DNA from: Bdellovibrio sp047344985
GTDB taxonomy: Bacteria; Bdellovibrionota; Bdellovibrionia; Bdellovibrionales; Bdellovibrionaceae
Length of the DNA: 64,000 nt
Direction: 5' to 3'
NCBI RefSeq assembly: GCF_047344985.1
Contig: NZ_CP178861.1
Span: 1,178,001-1,242,000, forward strand
Under the pieces are notes generated by a model. That model did not search any database. It was not told the DNA's origin and saw nothing but the letters and a program-made list of their open reading frames with translations. The first letter of the stretch is position 1; every line of letters begins with the position of its first letter. Below are positions 25,846 through 34,550 of the stretch, in pieces. A program made the position numbers and the translations under genes.

Positions 25846-27762
25846 ATGGGTAAAATAATTGGTATCGACTTAGGAACGACGAACTCGTGCGTTGCGATTA
25901 TGGAGGGCGGTGAGCCTAAAGTTCTCGTGAACGAAGAGGGCGCTCGTACCACTCCTTCAGTTGTCGCATACACCAAAGATGGTGATCGTTTGGTCGGTCA
26001 AATTGCCAAACGTCAAGCTGTGACGAATCCGGAGAACACAATCTACTCTGCGAAACGTTTCATCGGTCGCAGATTTGAAGAAGTTCAAGAAGAAATCAAA
26101 CTTGTTCCTTACACTGTTGTTGCTAAAGGCAATGACTGTGCCTTCAAGGTTCAAGGTAAAAACGTGTCTCCAGAAGAGATCGGTGCAGCGGTTCTAGCTA
26201 AACTTAAAAAAGTAGCTGAAGACTATTTGGGTGAGCCAGTCACTGAAGCAGTTGTAACAGTTCCAGCTTATTTCAACGATGCGCAAAGACAGGCGACAAA
26301 AGATGCCGGTCGTATCGCGGGTCTTGATGTAAAACGTATTATCAACGAACCGACAGCAGCAGCGCTTGCTTACGGTCTTGATAAAAAGAAAGATGAAAAA
26401 ATCGTGATCTACGACTTCGGGGGAGGAACGTTCGACGTGTCTATCCTTGAAGTGGGTGACGGCGTTGTCGAAGTTCGCGCTACAAACGGTGATACTCACT
26501 TGGGTGGTGACAACTTCGATACAGTGATCTTGGAATGGTTGATTACAGAGTTCAAAAAAGATCAAGGTATTGATCTTAAGAACGACAAAATGGCTTTGCA
26601 ACGCTTGAAAGAAGCGGCAGAGAAAGCGAAAATTGAACTTTCTTCTGCGCAAGAAACTGAAATCAACTTGCCGTTCATCACAGCAGATCAATCAGGTCCG
26701 AAACATTTGCAAACGAGATTGTCTCGCGCAAAATTCGATCAAATGACAGAAGACCTGGTAAAACGCTCTATGGAGCCTTGCCGTAAAGCTTTGGCTGATG
26801 CGGGTATCAAGTCTTCAGAAATCGATGAAGTGGTTCTAGTCGGTGGTTCGACTCGTATCCCTGCGATCCAAAAAGCAGTGAAAGACTTCTTCGGTAAAGA
26901 GCCAAACCGCACAGTGAACCCAGATGAAGTTGTGGCAGTTGGTGCCGCAGTTCAAGGTGGTGTCTTGGCCGGTGAAGTCAAAGACGTGTTGTTGCTAGAC
27001 GTAACTCCACTCAGCCTTGGTATCGAGACTTTGGGTGGCGTGATGACGACATTGATCGAGAGAAACACAGCGATTCCTACTAAGAAATCACAAGTGTTCT
27101 CGACAGCGGCAGACAACCAACCAGCAGTGGACATCCACGTTCTTCAAGGTGAACGTAAGATGGCTTCTGACAACAAAACTTTGGGACGCTTTGAGCTTGT
27201 AGGTCTTCCTCCAGCTCCACGTGGCGTGCCTCAAGTTGAAGTGACATTCGATATCGACGCCAACGGTATCTTGCACGTCAATGCAAAAGATATGTCATCT
27301 GGTAAGTCACAACAGATCAAGATCACAGCGCAATCAGGTCTTTCTGAAGAAGAGATCAAACGTGCAGTGAACGATGCTGAAGGACATGCTGAAGAAGATA
27401 AACGTAAGGCAGAAGCGGCAACGCAAAGAAACAACCTCGACAACTTGGTTTACCAAACTGAGAAGTTGATCAAAGATTCAGGCGCTCAACTTCCTGAGTC
27501 TGAGGTGAAATCTGCGAACGATGCGATTGCTGATGCGAAAAAAGTTCTTGAGAACAAAGCTGCTGAAGCGGATGAACTCAAGTCAAACTTTGAGAAGTTG
27601 CAAGCGATCACTCACAAATTGACGTCTGAGCTTTACAAAAAGCAAGGCGCTCAAGGCGGAGCAGGTGGCGACGGCAGCGGCGGCGCTCAACAGCAAGGCG
27701 GCGAGTCTTCTGAAAACAAAGGCGACGATGTGATCGACGCTGACTACAAAGATGTAAACTAA
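25846..27762 (+). CDS. dnaK: Chaperone protein DnaK (Hsp70)
   Basis: This 638-residue Hsp70 begins GKIIGIDLGTTNSCVAI and contains the phosphate loops VPAYFNDAQRQATKDA and YDFGGGTFDVSIL, the linker VLLLDVTPLSLGIETLGG, and the substrate-binding domain. The C-terminal tail is Gly/Gln-rich and ends with an acidic DDVIDADYKDV, as in most bacterial DnaK. Length is standard. It is preceded by a heat-shock promoter and followed by a strong terminator, so it is likely a single-gene unit separate from dnaJ. Confidence 0.98.
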   Translation: MGKIIGIDLGTTNSCVAIMEGGEPKVLVNEEGARTTPSVVAYTKDGDRLVGQIAKRQAVTNPENTIYSAKRFIGRRFEEVQEEIKLVPYTVVAKGNDCAFKVQGKNVSPEEIGAAVLAKLKKVAEDYLGEPVTEAVVTVPAYFNDAQRQATKDAGRIAGLDVKRIINEPTAAALAYGLDKKKDEKIVIYDFGGGTFDVSILEVGDGVVEVRATNGDTHLGGDNFDTVILEWLITEFKKDQGIDLKNDKMALQRLKEAAEKAKIELSSAQETEINLPFITADQSGPKHLQTRLSRAKFDQMTEDLVKRSMEPCRKALADAGIKSSEIDEVVLVGGSTRIPAIQKAVKDFFGKEPNRTVNPDEVVAVGAAVQGGVLAGEVKDVLLLDVTPLSLGIETLGGVMTTLIERNTAIPTKKSQVFSTAADNQPAVDIHVLQGERKMASDNKTLGRFELVGLPPAPRGVPQVEVTFDIDANGILHVNAKDMSSGKSQQIKITAQSGLSEEEIKRAVNDAEGHAEEDKRKAEAATQRNNLDNLVYQTEKLIKDSGAQLPESEVKSANDAIADAKKVLENKAAEADELKSNFEKLQAITHKLTSELYKKQGAQGGAGGDGSGGAQQQGGESSENKGDDVIDADYKDVN

Positions 27763-27779
27763 GAATGTTCCTTTTCGAA

Positions 27780-27808
27780 GCCGGGTTGAATAGACCCGGC
27801 TTTTTTTT
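27780..27808 (+). terminator. Intrinsic terminator of dnaK
   Basis: GCCGGGT, a 7-base loop, ACCCGGC, then eight T: a textbook rho-independent terminator 17 bases after the stop. Confidence 0.9.
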
Positions 27809-27829
27809 CGTGCTGAGCGCACAATTTCT

Positions 27830-28435
27830 ATGAATACAGTCGAATTTAAAGAACTCTTTGCAGAGGCTCCCTTAAAAACATTCAAGCGCGGTGACGTGAT
27901 TTATCGTGCAGGTGAAGAACCGCAGAATATCTATTTTGTGGAGTCAGGTCTTGTGGGGCTGGCGCTTTGGGGTGAGTCCGGTAAAGATCATTTGGTGCGT
28001 CTGTTTAAACAAGGTCAAATCTTTGGTCATCGCAGCCTGTTCGCCCAAGAAAAATACCATGCAACAGCGACAGTGATCGATGAATCGCAAATTCGTTTTT
28101 TAAATAAATCCCAAATGCGCGAACGCATGAAGGGAAACTGTGACCTAGCGGAAAAACTTTTGGAAACTCTTGCCAAAGAGCTTCGTCAAGCCGAAGCGAG
28201 GCAGTTGGTCTTAAACGAAAAAGACGCCACAACTCGTATCGCGGAAGCTGTGGTCTATCTTAAAGAACTTCATCCTCAATACGATTGGACAAGGCAAGAG
28301 ATTGCTGACTTCTGCGGAAGCACAACGCCTACGGTGATTAGGACTTTGGCTAAATTTGCCGATGACGGATTGATCGAACAGCGCGGTCGAGAGATCGTGA
28401 TTCTCAACCGCGACTTATTACTTTCTCAAGGGTAA
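27830..28435 (+). CDS. Crp/Fnr-family transcription regulator
   Basis: This 201-residue protein has a cyclic-nucleotide-type beta-roll at residues 15-115 (FKRGDVIYRAGEEPQNIYFVESG in overlapping parts) and a C-terminal winged helix, TRQEIADFCGSTTPTVIRTL. The N-terminal Cys cluster of true Fnr is absent, so it is not an iron-sulfur oxygen sensor of that type. It is convergent with the persulfide dioxygenase-like gene, overlapping its end by 18 bases, and lies next to the sulfur transport genes. It may control them, as some Crp-family proteins do in sulfur metabolism. Confidence 0.85.
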   Translation: MNTVEFKELFAEAPLKTFKRGDVIYRAGEEPQNIYFVESGLVGLALWGESGKDHLVRLFKQGQIFGHRSLFAQEKYHATATVIDESQIRFLNKSQMRERMKGNCDLAEKLLETLAKELRQAEARQLVLNEKDATTRIAEAVVYLKELHPQYDWTRQEIADFCGSTTPTVIRTLAKFADDGLIEQRGREIVILNRDLLLSQG

Positions 28436-29278
28436 TTTCAAATAACTGACACCATTGTTTTCCGGTGCAGGCAAATGACCTGCGCGGATATTCACTTGCA
28501 GGCTGGGGTACAAAAGTTTCGGTGCCGACAAAGTGGCATCGCGTTCCTGACGGAAACGAACGAATTCTGCTTTCTTCACAGTGGCATTCAATTGAATGTT
28601 TTTTTCTTTTTGCTCCTGAACGCTTGTTTGAAAACGAAGTTCACGGTCGTTGGGTTGATAATCATGACCCACGAAAAGGCGTGTTTTTTCTGGAAGAGAG
28701 TAAATTTTCTCCGTCACAGAATTGTATAAAGCCTCAGCACTTCCCTGAGGAAAATCGCAACGACCTGTTCCTGAATCCGGCATAAAGATCGCGTCGCCTG
28801 TGAATAATGCGTCTTCAATTAAATACGAAGCGCACGCTGGAGTATGTCCCGGAGTAAAAAGAGTTTTAATTTTCAAAGAACCGGCTTCTAAAATCTCGTT
28901 CTCTTTTAAAAGAAGATCGAAGTCTGTTCCGTTGGTATTCACATCGGAAAGATTGAAAACCGTTTTAAAAGTTTTCTGCACTTCTGTGATGCGTTCGCCG
29001 ATGGCGATTTTGATGTTTGGAAAGAAATTTTTAAAAAGTTGTGAACTCGATAAATGATCTGCATGGGCGTGGGTCTCAAGCACATAGTGAGGCTTCAGCT
29101 TATTCTCTTTAAGATAAGCTATCACCGGGTCCATGGATTTTGTGCTGAGCTTTCCCGAGGCCGCATCATAATCCCACACAGGGTCAATCACGATGGCATC
29201 CAAAGTCTTTGGATCGTGTACAACATACGTCAACGTAGATGTTGTCGGATCGAAGAAATGTTGAATTTGTAAAGCCAT
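28418..29278 (-). CDS. Metallo-beta-lactamase-fold hydrolase, persulfide dioxygenase (ETHE1/Blh)-like
   Basis: This 286-residue protein has the metal motif THAHADH, a second ligand in FTPGHTPAC and a bridging Asp in LFTGDAIFMPDSGTGRCDF, typical of ETHE1-like persulfide dioxygenases and BigR-linked hydrolases. Such enzymes oxidise glutathione persulfide to sulfite. The start at 29278 has AGGAG seven bases upstream. It is divergent from two YeeE/YedE half-transporters, a neighbourhood that supports sulfide or persulfide detoxification. The 270-base divergent region has no other gene I can support. Confidence 0.88.
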   Translation of the reverse strand: MALQIQHFFDPTTSTLTYVVHDPKTLDAIVIDPVWDYDAASGKLSTKSMDPVIAYLKENKLKPHYVLETHAHADHLSSSQLFKNFFPNIKIAIGERITEVQKTFKTVFNLSDVNTNGTDFDLLLKENEILEAGSLKIKTLFTPGHTPACASYLIEDALFTGDAIFMPDSGTGRCDFPQGSAEALYNSVTEKIYSLPEKTRLFVGHDYQPNDRELRFQTSVQEQKEKNIQLNATVKKAEFVRFRQERDATLSAPKLLYPSLQVNIRAGHLPAPENNGVSYLKLPLRK

Positions 29279-29548
29279 AGTCATTCTCCTCAAAATAAGG
29301 CTTAAAGCTGATCTCAGAGTAATACAACTTAAACCCAGACCGTTATGATGGCGGGCATAAAGAAAGTCGAATGGATTATGTCCGCGAGCATAATGGTTTT
29401 AGGCAGAATAGCTCTAGGATGGGGATAGAGTGAAGCAATAAAAGCGAGGACTCTATGCGTGAATTTACTTGCGAAGAAGTCAAATTGAAACAGAATGAAG
29501 GCTCCGCTGGAATGAATTGAAACTGCCAATTCAGAAAGGGTTTTAAAA

Positions 29549-29965
29549 ATGGAAAGTATCGTGATGGCCCTCATCGGCGGCATGATGATTGGACTCGCGT
29601 CGTCGCTCATGTTGATTTTTAACGGACGCGTGACGGGGATCAGTGGCATTGCCAATGGTTTTTTAAGTTTCGTTTCCGGCGAAAGATTGTGGCGCGGAGC
29701 TTTTCTTTTAGGACTTATTGGTGGCGGTGCCTTGGTAGCCGTGAATCAACCGCAGCTTTTTCAAGTCACAGATCGGTCGCTGACAGTCACGATTTTGGCG
29801 GGACTGTTTGTCGGTTTTGGCACAGTGATGGGAAGTGGCTGCACGAGTGGTCACGGCGTCTGTGGGATTTCACGTTTATCGATTCGGTCTCTCGTAGCCA
29901 CCGCCGTTTTCATGAGTGTTGGAATTTTGATCGCAACTCTATTTAGAAACTTTATTGGAGTTTGA
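29549..29965 (+). CDS. YeeE/YedE-family sulfur-compound transporter, first half
   Basis: This 138-residue membrane protein has four hydrophobic segments and the family motif GSGCTSGHGVCGISRLS, whose Cys residues are thought to conduct thiosulfate or related sulfur species. Single-domain halves like this usually work with a second half, which here follows one base after the stop. AAAGGG precedes the ATG by about eight bases. Confidence 0.88.
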   Translation: MESIVMALIGGMMIGLASSLMLIFNGRVTGISGIANGFLSFVSGERLWRGAFLLGLIGGGALVAVNQPQLFQVTDRSLTVTILAGLFVGFGTVMGSGCTSGHGVCGISRLSIRSLVATAVFMSVGILIATLFRNFIGV

Positions 29966-29966
29966 T

Positions 29967-30401
29967 ATGAACAAACAAAAACTTCTTCAAGCGTTCGTCG
30001 CTCTGATTGTCGGACTGTTGTTTGCGATAGGGCTTGCGATTTCAGGCATGACTCAACCGCAGAAAGTTTTAGGCTTTTTGACTCTTGGTTCGGGATGGGA
30101 TCCTTCGTTGATGTTTGTGATGATGGGAGCAATTCCCGTTCATGCGATTTCGTATCGATGGATCCGTGGAAAGAAAAGTCCTTTGTTCGATACGAAATGG
30201 CATGTGCCACGAGGTAAAGAGATCACAAAACCGTTAATCATCGGCAGTGCCTTATTTGGTATCGGTTGGGGCCTTGCGGGATATTGTCCTGGGCCTGCGC
30301 TCACGTCCCTAGGAACGGGCGGTGAGAAAGTTATTTACTTTGTGATCGCGATGGTTGTGGGAATGTTGCTTCATCGTCTTTATATGAAAATCACTACCTA
30401 A
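29967..30401 (+). CDS. YeeE/YedE-like (DUF6691) transporter, second half
   Basis: This 144-residue membrane protein has about four hydrophobic segments, the GLAISGMTQPQKVLGFL signature and the Cys motif GWGLAGYCPGPAL. It pairs with the preceding gene to reconstitute one full YeeE/YedE transporter. The ATG at 29967 begins one base after the upstream stop, so the two are surely co-translated. The longer frame, starting inside the preceding gene, is rejected. Confidence 0.86.
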   Translation: MNKQKLLQAFVALIVGLLFAIGLAISGMTQPQKVLGFLTLGSGWDPSLMFVMMGAIPVHAISYRWIRGKKSPLFDTKWHVPRGKEITKPLIIGSALFGIGWGLAGYCPGPALTSLGTGGEKVIYFVIAMVVGMLLHRLYMKITT

Positions 30402-30413
30402 AAGGAAAAATAT

Positions 30414-31199
30414 ATGGAAGTGCTAGGATATATAGGTGCCGCTTTAGTCGGAATATCCTTGGGCCTTTTAGGCGGTGGCGGTTCGATTTTGTCAGTACCT
30501 CTTTTCGTTTACTTCTTTGCTTTGCCACCAACTCAAGCGACAAGTTATTCTCTTTTTGTCGTGGGCGTCGCCAGTGCCGTAGGTTTTGTAAAAGCCTGGA
30601 AAGCCGGAAACACTCGTTTATCTAGCGGCGTTCTTTTTGCAATTCCGTCTTTTCTGGGAGTTCTTTTTATTCGTCGTCTTTTAATGCCTTATATTCCGGA
30701 GAGCCTAAGCCTGCTGGGCTGGAATATTTCTAAGGAATCTTTGGTGATGAGCAGTTTTGCCCTAGTTATGCTGGCAGCATCCCTGTCAATGTTGCGTCCA
30801 CGAAAAAGCACATTGCCAGTTGAGAAAACGGCGCCCCTTAGTTTCGCTTTTAAAGCTTTTTTGGTTGGTTCCGTTACAGGCTTTGTGGGCGCTGGAGGTG
30901 GTTTTCTTATCGTGCCGGCTCTAGTTGTATTAGGCGGGCTCACTATGAAGCATGCTGTAGGCACTTCTTTAGGGATCATTGCTGTGAATTCACTTTTAGG
31001 GTTCGCTAGTGATGTGGCTGTCAATGTTGCTATTGATTTCAGTTTTCTCCTTTTAGTGACTTTTATTGCGGTCGGCGGAATCTTTGTCGGTTCCTATTTT
31101 GGAAAAAGAACTTCTGAGGCCCAATTAAAACCAGCGTTTGGTATTTTCGTTCTCCTATTGGGGACAGGAATTTTTGCGCAGCAACTTATGAAATTATAA
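30414..31199 (+). CDS. TauE/SafE (TSUP) family sulfite exporter-like permease
   Basis: This 261-residue protein has about eight transmembrane segments in two similar halves, with the repeated family motif GLLGGGGSILSVPLF near the start and GFVGAGGGFLIVPALVVLGG in the middle. TauE/SafE proteins export sulfite or sulfoacetate, or import sulfur compounds. Following the YeeE/YedE pair and a persulfide dioxygenase, it plausibly removes the sulfite made by that enzyme. AAAGGA lies eight bases before the ATG. Confidence 0.88.
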   Translation: MEVLGYIGAALVGISLGLLGGGGSILSVPLFVYFFALPPTQATSYSLFVVGVASAVGFVKAWKAGNTRLSSGVLFAIPSFLGVLFIRRLLMPYIPESLSLLGWNISKESLVMSSFALVMLAASLSMLRPRKSTLPVEKTAPLSFAFKAFLVGSVTGFVGAGGGFLIVPALVVLGGLTMKHAVGTSLGIIAVNSLLGFASDVAVNVAIDFSFLLLVTFIAVGGIFVGSYFGKRTSEAQLKPAFGIFVLLLGTGIFAQQLMKL

Positions 31200-31203
31200 A
31201 TTT

Positions 31204-31243
31204 GACCTCAGCCTCTTAAGGATTACGATTTAAGAGTGAGGTC
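31204..31243 (+). promoter_or_regulatory. Long hairpin that includes the acs ribosome-binding site
   Basis: GACCTCA, a GC bulge, CTCTTAA, a 10-base loop, then TTAAGAG and TGAGGTC: fourteen pairs with one two-base bulge. The GAGG used by acs (ATG at 31247) lies in the 3' arm. The stem could act as a translation switch, as a processing site, or as the terminator of the sulfur operon, though no T-run follows. Confidence 0.5.
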
Positions 31244-31246
31244 TAT

Positions 31247-33184
31247 ATGAGTAAAGAATTGTATCCCGTTCCCTCTGAAGTCGCAAAAAATGCACTTATC
31301 AATGAAGCAAAATACAAAGAAATGTATGAACGTTCGATCAAAGATCCGGAAGGTTTTTGGGCCGAGCAGGCCGAGCGCTTAGAGTGGTTTAAAAAATGGG
31401 ATAAAGTCAAAGAAACGTCTTTCAAAAAACCAGTCAGTATAAAATGGTACCAAGGTGGAAAGTTAAACGTTTCTTATAACTGTATTGATCGTCATTTGGC
31501 AAAGCGCGGGGATAAGGTGGCTCTTTTGTGGGAGCCGGACAACCCTTCAGTCCCTGTCAGAAAAATCACCTACAAAGAGTTGCACAAGGAAGTCTGTCGT
31601 TTTGCAAATGTCCTAAAAAAAATGGGCGTCAAAAAAGGCGACGTTGTTACAATTTACATGCCGATGATTCCCGAAACTGCTTTTGCAATGCTGGCTTGCA
31701 CGCGCATTGGTGCGGTTCACTCGGTTATTTTTGGAGGGTTTGCTCCGGATTCTATCGCAGATCGTATCAATGACGGCGAGTCTCAATTCGTCATCACAGC
31801 TGATGCAGGTTATCGCGGTAGTAAGTTGATTGCTCTCAAGGAAAATATCGACAAGGCTTTGCAAAAAGCGACGATCGCTAAAAAAGTGATCGTCGTAAAA
31901 TACGCGAACAATCAGATTGAAATGCAGAAGGATCGTGATTTCTGGTATCATGATCTTGTTAAAGAAGTCAGTGATCAGTGTGAGCCTGAGCAAATGGATG
32001 CTGAAGATCCTTTGTTTATTTTATATACGTCAGGCTCGACGGGAAAACCCAAAGGTGTGTTGCATACGACGGCGGGATACTTGGTGTATGCTAGCGCGAC
32101 TCATCAGTATGTTTTTGATTATCACGAGAATGACATTTACTGGTGCTCTGCGGACGTAGGTTGGGTGACAGGGCATAGCTACATCGTCTACGGTCCGCTC
32201 GCAAATGGTGCGACGACATTATTCTTTGAAGGTGTTCCGAATTACCCAACTCCATCTCGCTTCTGGGAAGTCGTCGATAAACATAAGGTCTCTATTTTTT
32301 ATACTTCACCAACGGCTATTCGTTCCCTCATGCGCGAAGGCGACGCTTTTGTCACAAAAACATCTCGAAAATCTTTAAGAGTTTTGGGGTCCGTTGGAGA
32401 GCCGATTAATCCGGAAGCATGGATTTGGTATCACGATATTGTGGGGGATAAGCGTTGTCCTATCGTCGATACTTGGTGGCAGACGGAAACCGGTGGAATT
32501 TTAATTTCACCGCTTCCAGGAGCGATACCGACAAAACCGGGTTCGGCGACACTTCCGTTTTTTGGTATCAAACCCAAACTTCTCACCAACGAAGGACAGG
32601 AAATTTCCGGAGCTGGTGAAGGAGTGTTGGTAATAGCGGATTCCTGGCCGGGACAAATGCGCACCGTGTATCGTGATCACAAGCGTTTTGAAGAAACTTA
32701 TTTCTCGAACTATGCGGGATTTTATTTTACCGGAGATGGTTGCCGCCGTGATGGGGATGGATATTATTGGATCACGGGGCGTGTAGATGATGTGATCAAC
32801 GTTTCAGGACATCGGTTGGGAACGGCGGAGATTGAATCCGCGTTGGTTTCTAACCATAAAGTCGCAGAGGCGGCTGTTGTCGGTTATCCTCATGATATTA
32901 AGGGGCAGGGCATTTATGCCTTTGTCACTTTAAAAACAGGTGAAACTCCAAGTGAAGAATTACGCAAGGAACTTATTCAATGGGTTCGTAAGGAAATCGG
33001 CCCGATTGCGACTCCGGATTTAATTCAGTGGGCACCGCGACTTCCTAAAACGCGTTCAGGAAAAATCATGCGCCGAATCCTGCGTAAAATTGCGGAAAAC
33101 CATCCGGATCAATTAGGCGATACAACGACTCTCTCAGAGCCGGGGGTCGTCCAAGAACTGGTGGACAATAGAATGAATCGGTGA
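31247..33184 (+). CDS. acs: Acetyl-CoA synthetase
   Basis: This enzyme activates acetate to acetyl-CoA through acetyl-AMP. The 645-residue protein shows the AMP-binding motif YTSGSTGKPKG, DTWWQTETGG, the hinge ITGRVDDVINVSGHRLGTAE and the acetylatable Lys in LPKTRSGKIMRR. Length is typical of AcsA. GAGG lies five bases before the ATG, within a strong hairpin. For a predator that consumes prey fatty and amino acids, acetate recycling is expected, but direct evidence is absent here. Confidence 0.97.
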   Translation: MSKELYPVPSEVAKNALINEAKYKEMYERSIKDPEGFWAEQAERLEWFKKWDKVKETSFKKPVSIKWYQGGKLNVSYNCIDRHLAKRGDKVALLWEPDNPSVPVRKITYKELHKEVCRFANVLKKMGVKKGDVVTIYMPMIPETAFAMLACTRIGAVHSVIFGGFAPDSIADRINDGESQFVITADAGYRGSKLIALKENIDKALQKATIAKKVIVVKYANNQIEMQKDRDFWYHDLVKEVSDQCEPEQMDAEDPLFILYTSGSTGKPKGVLHTTAGYLVYASATHQYVFDYHENDIYWCSADVGWVTGHSYIVYGPLANGATTLFFEGVPNYPTPSRFWEVVDKHKVSIFYTSPTAIRSLMREGDAFVTKTSRKSLRVLGSVGEPINPEAWIWYHDIVGDKRCPIVDTWWQTETGGILISPLPGAIPTKPGSATLPFFGIKPKLLTNEGQEISGAGEGVLVIADSWPGQMRTVYRDHKRFEETYFSNYAGFYFTGDGCRRDGDGYYWITGRVDDVINVSGHRLGTAEIESALVSNHKVAEAAVVGYPHDIKGQGIYAFVTLKTGETPSEELRKELIQWVRKEIGPIATPDLIQWAPRLPKTRSGKIMRRILRKIAENHPDQLGDTTTLSEPGVVQELVDNRMNR

Positions 33185-33217
33185 TAATTTTGCCGTCTTG
33201 CGCTAAAGGGGAAGACT

Positions 33218-33736
33218 ATGACACAAATGATGACTTTGGTTTTGATGGTGCTTGCAGCAGCTTTCAGCCGCTTGATTCCACATCCATGGAATTTTACGGC
33301 CATCGGAGCGATGGCGCTTTTCGGTGGAGCTTATTTCCCGTCTAAAAAATTATCTTTGATCATTCCTTTGGCGGCATTATTCGTGAGCGACCTTGTTTTG
33401 GGCCTGCACTCGACAATGATTTTTGTCTATGTTGCTTTTGCCGCGATCGTTCTTTTGGGTTGGACTTTGCGTGACTCAAAAAGTGTTGTGCGTATCGGAA
33501 CTTTGTCCCTTGTGACAAGTTCTTTGTTCTTCCTGATTTCAAACTTTGGTGTTTGGGCGATGGAAGGAATGTATGCTCCAACATGGCAAGGCCTTGTGAA
33601 CTGTTATGTGGCGGCGATTCCGTTCTTTGATAACCAGATTTATGGTGATCTTTTCTTCTCCGCTTTGTTGTTCGGTGGCTACGAAGCTGTGAAATACTTT
33701 GCTCCTGAAATGCTTGGAGCGTCGGCTCAAAAGTAA
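33218..33736 (+). CDS. DUF6580-type membrane protein (ECF-transporter S-like)
   Basis: This 172-residue protein has about five to six transmembrane segments and the signature SRLIPHPWNFTAIGAMALFGG, which I associate with DUF6580 proteins; these resemble substrate-binding S components of energy-coupling-factor transporters. The substrate is unknown. It begins 34 bases after acs in the same direction. Confidence 0.8.
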   Translation: MTQMMTLVLMVLAAAFSRLIPHPWNFTAIGAMALFGGAYFPSKKLSLIIPLAALFVSDLVLGLHSTMIFVYVAFAAIVLLGWTLRDSKSVVRIGTLSLVTSSLFFLISNFGVWAMEGMYAPTWQGLVNCYVAAIPFFDNQIYGDLFFSALLFGGYEAVKYFAPEMLGASAQK

Positions 33737-33769
33737 TTCCCAAGCAAAACGTGTAACACATTTTTATTT

Positions 33770-33804
33770 TTGACACTTTCTAGGAAGTCGCAATACGACT
33801 TCCT
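33770..33804 (+). promoter_or_regulatory. Promoter with operator-like palindrome before the TIGR02147 regulator
   Basis: TTGACA at 33770-33775 and TACGAC at 33794-33799 (18-base spacer) form a promoter. A perfect nine-pair inverted repeat, AGGAAGTCG-caata-CGACTTCCT at 33782-33804, covers the spacer and -10 region. The ATG is at 33807, so the transcript would be leaderless or almost so. Auto-repression is the simplest reading. Confidence 0.45.
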
Positions 33805-33806
33805 TC

Positions 33807-34550
33807 ATGTCCAGATCTTCAGAATTTCTGCTCGCACAATTTAATCAGCGTAAGGCGAAGAATCCGCGCTACTCACAGCGCGCGTTTGCTCGCCTTTTGG
33901 GTGTCAATCCAGGCCGAGTCACGCAGTATTTCGCAGGCGAGCGTCCTATCACCGCCACAGCGGCTCAGAAAATGTCAGAGAAACTGGGACTTGATAAAGA
34001 ACAACAAGCCTATTTTTGCTATCTTACGGAGATCGATAAAAAATCTCGCAGCATTGTCGATCCTCGCATCTTGCGTGATGATGAACTCGCTCTTGTGGTG
34101 GAGTGGTATCACTTCGCGGTTCTGTCTTTGATTTCCACCAAAGATTTCCGACTGGATTCGGCGTGGATTTCGCGACGATTGGGAATTCCTACTTCTATCG
34201 TCGAATCTTCTTTGCAACGGCTGGAGCGTTTGAAGTTTATCACCATTGAAGACGGAAAGGCTCTGGTAGAAAAAGGTCCCATAGCGACTTCTTCGGACAT
34301 CCCTAACGAATTTTTGCGCCTCTCTCACCAAGATGCTCTTCGCCATATTGTGGATAATATTTCGGCGGTCGCCGTAGAGAAAAGAGATCTTTCCTCCATC
34401 ACATTGGCAGTGGATGAAAAAAAACTGCCGGAAGCCAAACAGATGATCCGCACTTTCCGTCGTAAGCTCGCTAATTTTCTTTCGCAAGGAAAGAAGAGCC
34501 AGGTTTACATGATCAACGTCCAACTCTTTCCTCTTTCGAAAGAGAACTAA
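33807..34550 (+). CDS. TIGR02147-family (DUF4423) regulator
   Basis: This 247-residue protein has an N-terminal Xre-like helix-turn-helix (SQRAFARLLGVNPGRVTQYF) and a C-terminal domain with the pattern EWYHFAVLSLISTKDFRLDSAWI in overlapping parts, typical of the TIGR02147 family that is abundant in Fibrobacter and Bdellovibrio. It ends where the exported protein gene starts (stop codon followed directly by ATG). In Bdellovibrio such regulators often precede exported or surface proteins, so it probably controls its neighbour. Confidence 0.82.
   Translation: MSRSSEFLLAQFNQRKAKNPRYSQRAFARLLGVNPGRVTQYFAGERPITATAAQKMSEKLGLDKEQQAYFCYLTEIDKKSRSIVDPRILRDDELALVVEWYHFAVLSLISTKDFRLDSAWISRRLGIPTSIVESSLQRLERLKFITIEDGKALVEKGPIATSSDIPNEFLRLSHQDALRHIVDNISAVAVEKRDLSSITLAVDEKKLPEAKQMIRTFRRKLANFLSQGKKSQVYMINVQLFPLSKEN

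Noticed and set aside
29329..29655. Open frame of 108 codons opposite the YeeE/YedE gene
   Set aside because: It overlaps a well-supported gene on the other strand, shows no family pattern and lacks a ribosome-binding site.
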